From: Sciurus carolinensis
Taxonomy: Eukaryota; Chordata; Mammalia; Rodentia; Sciuridae
Assembly (NCBI RefSeq): GCF_902686445.1
Contig: NC_062221.1
Location: 34,178,575-34,242,574 of the forward strand
Direction: 5' to 3'
DNA: 64,000 nucleotides
The translations under genes and the position numbers were made by a program. The notes beneath the pieces were generated by a model that was given only the letters and a program-made list of their open reading frames with translations, made no database searches and had not been told where the DNA came from. Numbering within the stretch: the first letter of the stretch is position 1; each line of letters starts with the position of its first letter. Of this stretch, positions 10,881-22,800 are shown in pieces.

Positions 10881-13393
10881 TCATGTCCTTATCCATCCTG
10901 TTTACTCAATCCTGAATTCCTGAATTTTCAAGGTCTTTGTCCAGTGGTAATTTTTATTGCGTGTATTGCTTTGTAATCTTCTAGCAGAGCTTCAACTTCT
11001 TCACTGAGGATCCTGGCTTATAATTTGTTAAATGGGATGATCCTTTTGACATCATTCTCATATGAAGTGAGGCCCAAGTTCAGAGTGTGTTGTCAGGAGT
11101 TCAGTGTACTTTTTGGAGAAGATCCTAAATATTCTACAGTTAATCTTTTGACTGTTCCCAAGCTGCTCAACCTTACAAATTCAGTGAGGTGTCCAGGTTA
11201 TTAACGTGTCTTTGCAATATTAATTCTGAAGGTTTAGTAGGATTTAAAATATCAGAGGATTTAGAATATTTTCCAAATTATTTTTTTCCTTCAATTTCTC
11301 ATTAATAGTACCAACTGTTTGCTGCAGTAAATCTCTTCTCTTTGTCTCTGCTGCCCACATTGACAGATTTCAATTCCATATCCCTCAGTTCATTTTAAAT
11401 CGTCCCTGGCAACAAAGATTTTACCAGCCACCTTGTGTGGGAATAACTTGTTCAAAATTTAAATCCCTTCAGTTTCTGTCTTATTACCCAGCTTGCTTTG
11501 TTTCCAGCCCCTTCTGTTCTGAGCTTTGACTGTTTTCAGGGCTCAGTTTAGAAACCTGCTCATTTATTCCTCCAGGTTTTCCCCTTTTGCCTACTTTGAA
11601 TCACAGGCTATTCTGCATGGATCAATTTTGTCCTCCATCTGTCCCCATCTGCTTCATGTCTTCCAGAAATCCCTCAAAATTCTGGTTCATTAAAGATACT
11701 TGTTCCTATGTCTCAGTGATGCTAAGATTTATAAAAATGTTTTAAACATTTTTTGAGAGAAGGAAAATATTTGTGATAAATCAATAACTTTTAAATAATA
11801 TAATTATCCATAACTTATCCATCATGTTCTTGTTTCTATCTCTGTTTTAGTTTATTTCTTCTATTTTTGTCTCTATTACTTCTCCATAGTGTTTTGCATG
11901 ACAAAAATCGAATATTTGTGTTTGCAATCTTCTTTGGTGAAAATATCTCCAACATTCCCAAATATTCAAAGCTATTTCATGAAAAAAGCATGTAATTTTT
12001 CATTTAACATTGGTCTTTCTCCATATATATAGTTATATTCTAAAAAGAAATAATATAATCATTTATCAATATTCATCCTTATACATTAAGCTTTATGAAG
12101 TAGATTGTCACCAAACTACTCACAATAATCTAAATTTTTAAATTTTAATATAAGGAAGTGATATTAGAAACTAATAAAGACAGCTTGCAACATTATTATT
12201 TTTACATACTTAGATTGTCTGAAACATTTCATGAGCTTTCTGTAGAGACATTTTCAAAGACTGTTTTCAATGTATAATAATTAGGGAAGCAGAAGTTGTA
12301 GGAGTGGATTCCATTATGAGATATTCTTTCTTCTCTATGTGAGTCTCACCTAGAGTAGTATCAACCAAAGTTCTTAATTCCTTCAGAGAGTGTGAACTCT
12401 GTGCGTGCTCACCATGTACATGATTGCAATAGACAATACAATTGATGGCAAGATGGTATTGCCATGAATCTATTAGCCCACCTTTATCAATGTCACTAAC
12501 AATTTGATTGTTTTTAGTTATTTTTTATCATTGTACTTCTTTCCTAATTAGTATAGTTTTAATATCAGAGTAAACTTTAATTTTTGCATTTGATTTTATG
12601 GAGATAACAAAATTGATATATTTGCATAGTTTAAATACTGTTTATATGAAAGAGTTCAAACTATACTTAAGCACTTGTAGTAAAATTTTCCAAAGTTTCC
12701 ACTTCTCTTGTTTTACCTTTTGTTGAATTATATAGACATCCTATGTTGAAAAGTAAGAAGATATCCTCTTTACTAAAATTGTCTTGATTTTCTATTTAAT
12801 TCAGCAAAGTTATTCCACTATGAGTTCTTATACTCAGTAATATTTCATTAGAATTCAAGTAACAAAATTTTTATTAGATAAAGCGTATTATACTTCATTG
12901 TAAATATTTTAAATATTTAGATTAGAACAAATTTTGTTCTAGTTTATAAATAATTAGTAATTTGAAAAACAGACAATACTGTACATTATGCTTTTCACTG
13001 AAACTTGACTTTCAGTTAAAATTGTCTTTGGTTTGCCATTTCAGGCTAATTGATTTGTCTAAGTTCTCCAAGTCTTTGAAAACTGCTGATATTTTAATAC
13101 ATATGGAGAGATCTTTGTTGGAGAACAAATTGGAAATAAAGAACATTATTAGATATGTATTATATAATTTATTTTACTGAATTGTTGTATTACTTGCAAA
13201 AAAACTTCTTCACTGAAGAAGAACATTTATAAATGTTTTCATTTGTAGTATTTTTAACATAAATAGTTGAAACAGAAACTTGAAAAAGGCCTCGTGATTT
13301 ATTACTGATTCACTAAAAACACTTTTCCTCATCCCATGTCATATTACAAACAAAAACTTTCCCTCCTATGAGTAGCATTTTTCTCCTAAAAGC
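10881..13393. other. Intergenic; 10.92-11.72 kb is more complex
   Basis: The part at 10920-11720 is less AT-biased and has few homopolymers (for example around 11330-11650), unlike its flanks. I could not find an extended frame on either strand or a family match. From 11720 to 13393 it is AT-rich; the 72-codon frame at 12962-13180 shows no domain. Confidence 0.5.
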
Positions 13394-13600
13394 AGCATTC
13401 ATTTATACTTTTGATTGCAATTCATTAGTCCACATAATCATGTATCTGTATCAGACTTCAAGGCAATTACAAAGTTTTGTCCTTTGGTGCACCCAGATGG
13501 GATGAGATCTGGAAGAATTCAAAGGAAGTATAATATAAGCACCTTTATCTCTCAATCACCTACCCTCCTACTTATAAATTGAAAGTATCATAGATACTGA
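13394..13600. repeat. Unnamed interspersed repeat, copy 1
   Basis: Shares order and several blocks with 14216-14425: a TTTATACTTTTGATTGCAA-type start, ATCAGACTTCAAGG (13450-13463, exact in both), and ACTTATAAATTGAAAGTA near 13570. Orientation is the same in both. The family could be an old DNA transposon or LTR; I cannot decide. Confidence 0.65.
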
Positions 13601-13779
13601 ATCCAATTTCTTTTCTCTGTTACGTTATTTGAAATTACATATAAATTAATTATATGAAGTTATCTTTAAAGAATATTGCCTGCCTATTTATACATCAATA
13701 GATGCATAAATAAAAGGAAATGTTTTCAGAACATAGGTCTTATCATTTTGCTATATGTAAACTTATGAAAATTATTTAA

Positions 13780-13925
13780 ATATTTTGATTCTATATGTCA
13801 TCTTATAATATAGGAATCATAAATTTACCTTTTTAAACATATGAAGGAAATAATGAGATAACTTAAAACTCTTTAACAGTGGTGCCAGGCATTATCGAAA
13901 GTGCTCAAGAAGTTATCTTCTACTG
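13780..13925 (-). repeat. MIR SINE remnant
   Basis: The blocks AATAATGAGATAACTTAAA, GTGCCAGGCATTATCGAAAG and GTGCTCAAGAAGTT follow the order of a reversed MIR (AATGAGATAATG, GTGCCTGGCAC, GTGCTCAATAA). Ancient tRNA-derived SINE, heavily diverged. Confidence 0.6.
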
Positions 13926-14215
13926 TTCTATATTTCTACATAACTATATTTCTAGCTTCTTCTCTAGTTAATTTGATGTTTTAAAATAATTTGTATATCA
14001 TGTTGTGGTATCAAACAAACCAATTGTTTAAAATAACAAAAATTCATTTCTTGCTCACATAATCTCTGCTGTGGTTAGGACCACTCTCTACAGCAGCTGT
14101 TTCTTATGTTGTTTTAATATTTCAGGGCTGCTTCAGAGTAATACCATATAAATGCTTATACTTATAAGATCATAGTAGCATGGAAAAAGTTATCTTAACT
14201 ACATTCATCTAAAAT

Positions 14216-14425
14216 TAGCACTCATATTTCTAATCACAACTTATTAGCTAATAAAGTCATTTGTTTATATCAGACTTCAAGGTGGTTAGAGAAGTCCTCT
14301 CGTGTGTCCAAATGATGAAAAAGAATGAGAAACACTAAAAGCGGTACAAATGTGTACCCTTTTGTATCAATCATGTTCCCTCCAACTTATAATTTGAAAG
14401 TAACATGAGTACAGGATCTCCAGTC
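14216..14425. repeat. Unnamed interspersed repeat, copy 2
   Basis: Second copy of the repeat at 13394-13600, with the exact ATCAGACTTCAAGG block at 14269-14282 and AACTTATAATTTGAAAGTAA near 14393. It may extend left to about 13995, where TTTAAAATAACAAAAATTCA resembles the start of common mammalian repeats. Confidence 0.65.
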
Positions 14426-15604
14426 CTCTTCTTGAGAGGAGGAAACTAAAATCAGACAAGAGAAAATGATTTTTCCTTAGAGTATTGTATATACAAGAAG
14501 CAGAGCTAAGACTCATGAAGTTCCTTGTGTTTAGTTTTCAATACTCCTTTTATTACCAAATAGTTAAAATAATTGAATACTGTAAAAATAATAACCCAGT
14601 AGGTAGCAAATACCTTTGGAGTCCACATGAATAGTATAACTTTAAGATGGTCCAAACTATACAAAAGTTTTGAGAATAGGTGTTGTGGGAAAAAGAATGG
14701 TTACTAGAAAAGTGCAAACCTTGGCCAAAATATCTAACTGAGAGATTTGAAGTTGTAGGAGTAAGTGTGAAACACAGAATTCCTCTAACCTGTGAGAGGT
14801 GAGGGTTTACTTGTCCATGTTTGCTTCCTTTCAGATGGACCTCCTGCATATGTCTGAGGTGGTGGTTATGGGAAATACTTAAGCAATCAGTCCTATAGAA
14901 TACTGGGGCACCCATGCAGGACAGAAGTCCTGAGAACGTGAACAGTTCAAAATTGTAAGAATTCCAACTTCTTTGTGACAGCAGATAAGGAGTGAGACTT
15001 TCTTCAACTTGAAGCTAAGGGCCTGAGTATGTCTACATTCAAGTTTCTGTTATGCATACTGACGAGTTCTATCCACCTCTGTCCTCATCTTGGAGACTTT
15101 GATGTTTCCTTGTAAATTCCATTGCCCCAGTGACCGTTTAGCTTTCTTTATACTGCTTTAAAATTAAAAAAAGAAGTGGGTGGTCCATGCACCCATTGTT
15201 TTTCTTGATTATGTTAACTTTCCTCAATAATTATACTTCCAGGAGTCTGATATAGGTTCAATCAGGTTATTTCCCTGTATTATATTTGTTTAACACCTTC
15301 ACAAAATTATTAGGGAAAAGTCGATGAATTCAATAAAAATTCTTGGAGTCATTTGTTAAAAAAAAGATAGAATTCAGAGTTATGATAGTGGGAGATTTTC
15401 ATATACATAAATGTCAATTTGGAAATGTGAAATTACAATCTATTTCTAACCTGAAACTAAATGTTAGATTTGTATTCCATGACAACTATCAATTTGTTGC
15501 TTTTCAGTTCTAAATTTAGTCAATTTCACCTACTTTGTGAAATGGATCTTGGCCCTTTAATATTTTTCTTTCTGAGCTGCTATAGAAGTTGTTTAAAAAG
15601 TCTT
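14426..15604. other. Intergenic, nothing identified
   Basis: Moderately AT-rich. A 120-codon minus frame (14553-14915) is histidine- and serine-rich, has no recognisable domain or neighbour support, and is probably chance. I see no promoter or splice pattern that supports an exon. Confidence 0.5.
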
Positions 15605-16066
15605 TCAGGGGAAAGGGTTTTGCTTCTTGATTTGAGTTAATTCCCTTGTAGGCTCTAGTAGAAGGTGACTTTCTCCAGCATCAAGTACTTTCAGTTTGTT
15701 AAGTGTTTGCTCCAACCAGCCACGGTGGCTAGCAATACTAAAGGACCAGGAGAGTCTACACCTTAAGAGTTTTGTAGAGCCACAGGCTCCTGTAACACTC
15801 ACATCTTCTCCACTGTCCAGCTCCTGCAGTGCAAGGAGTATAGCAGCATTCAGGGATCTGTAGTTTTCTTCCATGTTCCCCTATACAGTTTGAAGCATAA
15901 TGTCTATATCAATAACACCACTCCAAGAACTTTGTTCCCAAGCACCATAGGAGGCATTCCTAGCAAATCCACACAGAGGCCATCCCGCAAAATCCACAGA
16001 GAGCACTGCAGTGAACTTGCTGATATTCAGTGAGTCAAAAATCTCTTCTCTAACTGGGTCTGGCTC
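15605..16066 (-). pseudogene. Unidentified decayed coding-like frame
   Basis: On the minus strand one frame stays open for 154 codons from 16066 to a TGA at 15605-15607, with one in-frame TAG at 15880-15882, directly before GGG AAC ATG. The downstream half starts MEENYRSLNAAILLALQELDSG and ends KKQNPFP. The upstream half contains SVDFAGWPLCGFARN and SSWSGVIDIDIM. Above it, another frame starts MEQSRKKLESQTQLEKRF at about 16092. The codon texture and base composition look more gene-like than the flanks. I do not recognise the protein. A processed pseudogene or a retroviral internal fragment are the likeliest options. No poly-T run marks a retrocopy 3' end at its left side. Confidence 0.4.
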
Positions 16067-16682
16067 TCAAGTTTCTTTCTTGATTGCTCCATAGTAATGG
16101 TAAGGGTGTGACTTTTCTTTATATCTTCTATTATATCGCATTTTTTTGCATGTTCTTTACTTCTTATTAGCCTGTTCTTTAACAACTCAATCTCCTATTA
16201 TGAATGTCAACTATTTATATTACACTTTTTCTATTAAATTTATCGTATGATTTTTCTTTCATGATTGAACTCTGACACATCAAAAATCAAATTTAAAACA
16301 ATTTATTCTTACTAAAAACTAGCTAACAATGGCAATAAATAATCTACTCTGAAAGCATTAATTATGAGATATTTGTATACCAATAAATGCATTATTTTTC
16401 TGTTTAATTTTGTGTAGTAGAATTATTTTGTGCATGTTGCATTGGAGATACTAATAGCATCCTCTGTATCCTCTATAATTTTTCTTCTTAGTGAAATTTT
16501 CACCCTCCTTAAGTATCTCATTAACTTATTGCCTTGGCCATTAGAATTAATGTCTCAGTCATCCTGAATTAATTAGATTGCCATTCCCTAAAATGTGTAT
16601 TTTGTCTGAAGAATCAAGCCCAATTCATGTAGACTTACAAGCTAATCTCTTACTATTTGTCTATCAAATGTGTTTATATCAC
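16067..16682. other. AT-rich intergenic, nothing identified
   Basis: No frames or families recognised. It could be the distal part of the old L1 that becomes clear from 16683, but I cannot align it. Confidence 0.5.
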
Positions 16683-17362
16683 ATTGTCTTATCCATTTGT
16701 CCATCAGTGAATATTGATGAATAATATTTCAATGAACATGGTACTTCAGTATCTTTTTAAGGTAGTAATTTCATATCTTTGGGGTATATATATATATCCA
16801 GAAGAGTGATTGCTAGATCTTATGTTCGTTCTATTTGTAGTTGACTGAGAAACATCCATATTGCTTTCCATAGTGTCTGTACCAATCTATATTCCCACCA
16901 GCAGTGTACCCTCCGCTTTCCTCCACACCCTTATCAATATTTGTTTTCTTTTAACCTTTGGATAATGACCATCCATACAAAGTTAAGAGATATCTCATAG
17001 TGGTTTTAATTTGCATGTCCCTTAAGATTTATGATGTTATCACCTTTTCTTATAACTGCTGGCTTTTTTTTTTTTTTTAATACCTTCTTTGGAGAAAGGT
17101 CTGGTCAGGAAATTACCGATTTTTAAATTGGGTTAATTTTCTGCTATTGAATTGTAAATTGTTCTTTATAAATTTTGGATATTAGCACATCATCAGATAT
17201 GTGTTTTGCAATTTTTCCCCCAGTCAATAGACTCCCTTCTTATTTTGTTGAATTACAGTTTTCTTCATTGTAAACTTATTAATTTATTTTAATTTTTATA
17301 AGTTGAGTTTTGGTGTGATATTCAAAAACTCATTGCAAAGCCAATGTTAAGAAACTCTTCCC
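16683..17362 (-). mobile_element. Old antisense L1 (L1-D), left part
   Basis: Reverse complement of an L1 3' region: TTATCCATTTGTCCATCA (16690), TTCCATAGTGTCTGTACCA (16868), ATTCCCACCAGCAGTGTA (16891), TGGTTTTAATTTGCATGTCC (17001), TAACTGCTGG with a T run (17065-17080), then ATTCAAAAACTCATTGCAAAG. The sequence continues after L1-B at 23969, so L1-D was the insertion target. Very diverged. Confidence 0.85.
17349..17362 (+). repeat. Target-site duplication of L1-B, left copy
   Basis: AAGAAACTCTTCCC, repeated after the poly-A tail as AAGAAGCTCTTCCC (23969-23982), 13 of 14 identical. The bottom-strand nick would fall at a TTTCTT/AACA site, a reasonable L1 endonuclease target. Confidence 0.92.
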
Positions 17363-18798
17363 GGTTTTCAAGATGGCAGACTAGGGGGCAGCTGCATTTC
17401 ACGTTGCTCCAGGACGCAAGATTCAAAAGAGGAGACAGTGAGAGACTTGGGACCAACCAAAGCCGCTGGGTGAGTCTCTCCCATTGGGGAGGCGTCCCAG
17501 ATGGGGCAGTAGCCCCAGAACGCAGGGAACTTTGTGAAGTAGAGTTGCTCGGCGAGACGCCCCCCTCCCCCCCCCCCGCTGGAGGGGTAAACACGGACAA
17601 CTGGGATCATAGTAGAGGAGGCGGCTCAGCATGGCCCTTGGACTCCGAGCAACCACTGGGGCTCCGGGCGGCTGCCTGAGGAGAAGCTGCATAGCAAGCT
17701 GTTTAGATCCAGAACGACCGCTTCTGAACACTGGGGGGTTGCCCGGAGGAAGAGGAGAAGCGCGGCAGGTCGCTTGGTCTAGGAGTGACTGCATCAGAGC
17801 CACAGGCGTTTGCCAGAGGAGGAGGTGAGTGGTGAGTTGATTGGACTAAAATCGACCGCTCCTGAACACCGGTGGCCTGCCTGGAGGAGGAGCGTGGTGG
17901 GTCACTTGGTCTTGGAGCCACCGCTCCTGAACACCCGGGAGGCTACCCCGAGGAGGAGGAGGAGGAACAGGGCGGGTCACTTGGACTTGGAGTGACTGCC
18001 TAGGGCTACGGGCGGTTGGCGGGAGGAGGAGACGCGAAGTGAGTTGCTTGAACTCCTAGTGACTGTGTCAGAAACCCAGCCGCTGTCTGGAGGAGGAGGT
18101 GTGTGGCGGGTCTCTGGGTATCGGAGCTATTGTACGGGGCTCCAGGTGGCGGCTCAGAGGAGGGGCCGCATAGCCAGGCGATTAGGTGCAGAGCAGGGTC
18201 CCAGGAGCTAGGTGGCTTCTTGCTGGAAGAGCCGCACCTAGACATGCCTAGGGGCGGAGCGAAGTTTCCAGGACTGTGGGCAGATTCTCTGGGAGAGGCA
18301 GCCTAAGGAGACTTGCCTGCGAAGGGTGAGGCTCCCAGGCCCAGGAGGTAGGTCCGGGCCCCTGGGAACGTTGCAGAGGAAGACAGCCCAGCCCAGGCGG
18401 TAGTTGTAGATTAAGGGGATCCTCTAGGAGGGGAACTGACCAGCGAGACATCCCCACCGAGTGAGTCTTCCCTGCCGGGTGAGGTTTTCCCACAGGGATG
18501 GTAAAACCAGAGACACAGGCACAAATAGGACTTGCCTCAGCCCGCAGCCTAGTTCCCTGTTGGATGACCATTGGTCAACAAGTGGAGGCACCTCCACCCA
18601 CTAGCAGGGAATATACGCCACCTTGAGGGTCACCACCCCTAGAGAGGCAGCTTTTTCATGGAGCTCCGCATTATCAACTTCCTCCAAGACTTCAGGCTAC
18701 TGAAGGATAAGAGGGGATATACTAGCAATCTTCAGGGACATTATAAGTCAATAGAGGAAATCTGCAATATCTTAATGACCCACTGATTCCTGAACAAT
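17363..18798 (+). promoter_or_regulatory. L1-B 5'UTR / internal promoter
   Basis: About 1.44 kb of strongly GC- and CpG-rich sequence in an AT-rich window. A YY1-like CAAGATGGC lies at 17369-17377, seven bases inside the element, as in human L1. A monomer array spans 17620-18230. The non-repeated stretch 18240-18798 is less GC-rich and leads to the ORF1 start at 18799. Open frames on both strands here (17322-18571) reflect low stop density in GC-rich DNA and are not genes. A C-rich run at 17560-17579 adds instability. Confidence 0.8.
17620..18230 (+). repeat. ~68-bp monomer array in L1-B 5'UTR
   Basis: A GAGGAGGAG-type core recurs at about 17676, 17745, 17815, 17883, 17950, 18022, 18089 and 18157, a spacing of 67-72 bp. 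Between cores lie variants of GGGTCACTTGGACTTGGAG and GTGACTGC, or of CCGCTCCTGAACACC. This makes about eight degenerate units. Tandem monomers are known as additive promoter units in mouse L1; the same role is inferred here. Confidence 0.8.
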
Positions 18799-19814
18799 AT
18801 GAGAAAACAAGGGAAGAAAATGACCCAAACAAATCTAGATGTTACATCAATAAAATCCAACAACAGCATGGCAGAAGAAATGACAGAAAGGGAGTTCAGA
18901 ATGTACATAATTAAAATGATTAGGGAAGCAAACAATGAGATGAAAGAGCAAATGCAGGCATTGAATGATCCCACCAATCGACAGTTAACAGAGCAAATTC
19001 AGGAAGCAAAAGATCAGTTCAATAAAGAGTTAGAGATATTGAAAAAAAAAAACAAACAGAAATCCTTGAAATGAAGGAAACAATAAACCAAATTAAGAAC
19101 TCCATAGAAAGCATAACCAATAGGATAGAACACCTGGAAGACAGAACTTCAGATATTGAAGACAAAATATTTAACCTCGAAAGCAAAGTTGAACAAACAG
19201 AGAAGATGGTAAGAAATCATGAACAGAATCTGCAAGAACTATGAGATATCATGAAAAGGCCAAATTTGAGAATTATTGAGATTGAGGAAGGCTTAGAGAA
19301 ACAAACCAAAGGAATGAATAATCTATTCAATGAAATAATATCAGAAAATTTCCCAAATCTGAAGAATGAAATGGAAAATCAAGTCCAAGAGGCTTATAGG
19401 ACTCCAAATACACAAAATTACAACAGACCCACACCAAGGCACATTAGAATGAAAATACCTAACATACAAAATAAAGACAGAATTTTAAAGGCTGTGAGAG
19501 AAAAGAACCAAATTACATTCAGGGGCAAACGAATACAGATATCAGCAGATTCTTCAATCCAGACCCTAAAAGCTAGAAGGGCCTGGAACAACATTTTTCA
19601 AGTTCTGAAAGAAAATGGATGCCAACCAAGAATCTTATACCCAGCAAAACTTACCTTCAAATTTGACGATGAAATAAAATCATTCCATGATAAACAAAAG
19701 CTAAAAGAATTTACAAAAAGAAAGCCAGCATTACAGAACATTCTCAGCAAAATATTTCATGAGGAAGAGATAAAAAACAAAGAAGCAAATCAGCAAAGGG
19801 AGGAATTACCCTAA
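18799..19814 (+). pseudogene. L1-B ORF1, two disabling lesions
   Basis: The start codon at 18799 opens MRKQGKKMTQTNLD. The coiled coil runs to residue ~90, where an indel in the A-rich lysine tract (19045) shifts the frame and gives a stop at 19072-19074. The correct frame continues as EILEMKETINQIKNSIESIT to QNLQEL, then TGA at about 19241, where L1-A has TGG. The RRM and C-terminal domain are intact from 19251 (MKRPNLRIIEIEE to QQREELP, 187 residues), including the LKARRAW pair and YPAKLTFKF. The normal product is the L1 RNA chaperone; this copy would make only fragments. Confidence 0.92.
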
Positions 19815-19888
19815 AGGAACTGTCAAATAAAGGAGGAACCAAGATGTGTCAAAAATAAATAAATAAATAAATAAATAAAATTTTAAAT
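19815..19888 (+). repeat. Inter-ORF spacer with (AAAT)n
   Basis: 74-base spacer between the ORF1 stop and the ORF2 start. AAATAAAT repeats occupy 19851-19880. The L1-A spacer is only about 46 bases and lacks the repeat, so it is a local microsatellite expansion. L1 ORF2 is translated by reinitiation across this spacer in known families. Confidence 0.85.
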
Positions 19889-22800
19889 ATGAACCAAATG
19901 ACCGGGAATACAAATCATATCTCAATAATAACCCTGAATGTTAATGGCCTGAATTCATCAATCAAAAGACATAGACTGGCAGATTGGATTAAAAAGAAAG
20001 ATCCAACAATATGTTGCCTGCAAGAGACTCACCTCATAGAAAGAGATACCCATAGACTAAAGGTGAAAGGATGGGGAAAAACATACCATGCACATCGACT
20101 CAGCAAAAAAGCTGGAGTATCCATCCTCATTTCAGATAATGTGGACTTCAAGCCAAAGTTAGTCAGAAGGGATAAAGAAGGACATTTCATACTGCTTAAG
20201 GGAAGCATAAATCAGCAAGATATAACAATCATAAACATCTATGCCCCAAACAGTGGCTCATCCATGTGTTAAACAAATCCTTCTCAATTTTAGAAATCAA
20301 ATAGACCATAACACAATAATACTAGGTGATTTTAACACGCCTCTCTCACCACTGGACAGATTCTCCAAACAAAAATTGAACAAAGAAACCATAGATCTCA
20401 ATAACACAATCAATTATTTAGACCTAACAGACATTTATAGAATATACCATCGAACCAAGAGCGAATACACTTTCTTCTCAGCAGCACATGGATCCTTCTC
20501 TAAAATAGACCATATATTATGCCACAAAGCTAATGTTAGCAAATACAAGAAGATAGAGACACTACCTTGTATTCTATCAGATCATAATGGATTGAAGTTA
20601 CAAATTAATGAAAGAGTAAAAAACAGAAACTACTCCAACACCTGGAGATTAAACAATATGCTACTATATGATGAATGGATAACAGAAGATATTAGGAAGG
20701 AAATTAAAAAATTCTTAGAGGTAAACAAGAACAAAGAAACATCATATCAAAATCTCTGGGACACTATGAAAGCAGTACTTAGAGGAAGGTTTATTTCATG
20801 GGGCACATTTAATAAAAGAAGTAAAACTCAAAAAATAAACGACCTAACACTACAGCTCAAAGCCCTAGAAAAAGAAGAACAGACCAACACCAAAAGTAGT
20901 AGAAGACAGGAAATAGTTAAACTCAGAGCTGAAATCAACGAAATTGAAACAAAAGAAACAATACAAAAAATTGACAAAATAAATAGTTGGTTCTTCAAAA
21001 AAATAAACAAAATTGATAAACCTTTAGCCACACTAACAAAGAGAAGACGAGAGAAAACCCAAATCACTAAAATTCAGAATGAACAAGGAAATATCACAAC
21101 AGACACGACTGAAATGCAAAACATAATTAGAAGCTATTTTGAAAATCTATACTCCAACAAAATAGAAAATTTCGAAGACATCAACAGGTTTCTAGAGACA
21201 TATGAATTGCCTAAACTGAACGAGGAGGACATACACAATTTAAATAGACCAATTTCAAGTAATGAAATAGAAGAAGTCATCAATAGCCTACCAACAAAGA
21301 AAAGTCCAGGACCTGATGGGTTCTCAGCCGAGTTCTATAAAACCTTTAAAGAAGAGCTCATTCCAATACTTCTCAAAGTATTCCATAAAATAGAAGAGGA
21401 GGGAACCCTCCCAAACTCATTCTATGAAGCCAATATTACCCTGATACCTAAACCAGACAGAGACACATCGAGGAAAGAAAATTTCAGACCAATATCCTTA
21501 ATGAACATTGATGCAAAAATTCTCAACAAAATTTTAGCAAATCGCATACAAAAATATATTAAAAAGATAGTGCACCATGATCAAGTGGGTTTCATCCCAG
21601 GGATGCAAGGTTGGTTCAACATCAGGAAATCAATAAATGTCATTCACCATATCAATAGACTTAAAGTCAAGAATCACATGATTATTTCAATAGATGCAGA
21701 AAAAGTATTTGATAAAATATAGCACCCCTTCATGCTCAAAACACTAGAAAAAATAGGGATAGTGGGAATGTTCCTTAACATTGTAAAGGCCATCTACACT
21801 AAGCCCACGGCTAATATCATTCTAAATGGTGAAAAACTGAAAGCATTCCCTCTAAAAACTGGAACAAGGCAGGGATGCCCTCTTTCACCACTTCTATTCA
21901 ATATCGTCCTTGAAACTCTAGCCAGAGCAATTAGACAGACCAAAGAAATTAAAGGGATACGAATAGGAAAAGAAGAACTCAAACTATTTTGCTGATGATA
22001 TGATTATATACTTAGAGGAACCAGGAAATGCCTCACAAAACTTTTAGATCTCATAAGTGAATTCATTAAAGTAGCGGGATATAAGACCAATGCACATAAA
22101 TTCAAGGCATTTTTATACATAAGCGATGAATCTTCAGAAAGAGAAATCAGGAAAACTACCCCATTCACAATAGCTTCGAAAAAAATAAAATACTTGGGAA
22201 TCAATCTCATAAAAGAGGTGAAAGACCTCTACAATGAGAACTACAGAAAGAAATTAAAGAAAACCTTAGAAGATGGAAAGATCTCCCATGTTCTTGGATA
22301 GGCAGAATTAATATTGTCAAAATGGCCATACTACCAAAAGTGCTATACAGATTCAATGCAATTCCAATTAAAATCCTAATGATGTACCTTGCAGAAATAG
22401 AGCAAGCAATTATGAAATTCATCTGGAAGAATAAAAAACCCCTAATAGCTAAAGCAATCCTTGGCAGAAAGAGTGAAGCAGGGGGTATCGCAATACCAGA
22501 TCTTCAACTCTACTACAAAGCAAAAGTAACAAAAATGGCATGGTATTGGTACCAAAATAGAAAGGAAGATCAATGGTACAGAATAGAGGACATGGACACA
22601 AACCCAAATAAATACAATTTTCTCATACTAGACAAAGGGGCCAAAATATGCAATGGAGAAAAGATAACCTCTTCAAACAAATGGTGCCGGGAGAATTGGA
22701 AATCCATATGCAACAGAATGAAACTAAACCCATATCTCTCATCATGCACGAAACTAAACTCAAAATGGATTAAGGATCTCGGAATCAGACCAGAGACCTT

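Noticed and set aside
14553..14915. 120-codon minus frame as a gene
   Set aside because: No domain, no splice or promoter context, biased composition and no neighbour support.
15736..15920. GVIDIDI string resembling the dUTPase GVID motif of some retroviruses
   Set aside because: Only a few residues match, and no other dUTPase or protease motif was seen in order.
17620..18230. Regularly spaced units as a CRISPR array
   Set aside because: The whole 68-bp units are degenerate tandem copies in a eukaryotic L1 promoter. There are no identical repeats with unique spacers and no cas genes.
17322..18571. Many overlapping proline/serine/arginine-rich frames of 60-126 codons on both strands
   Set aside because: They lie in the GC-rich L1-B 5'UTR monomer array, where stop codons are rare. 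They overlap each other in several frames and carry no domain.
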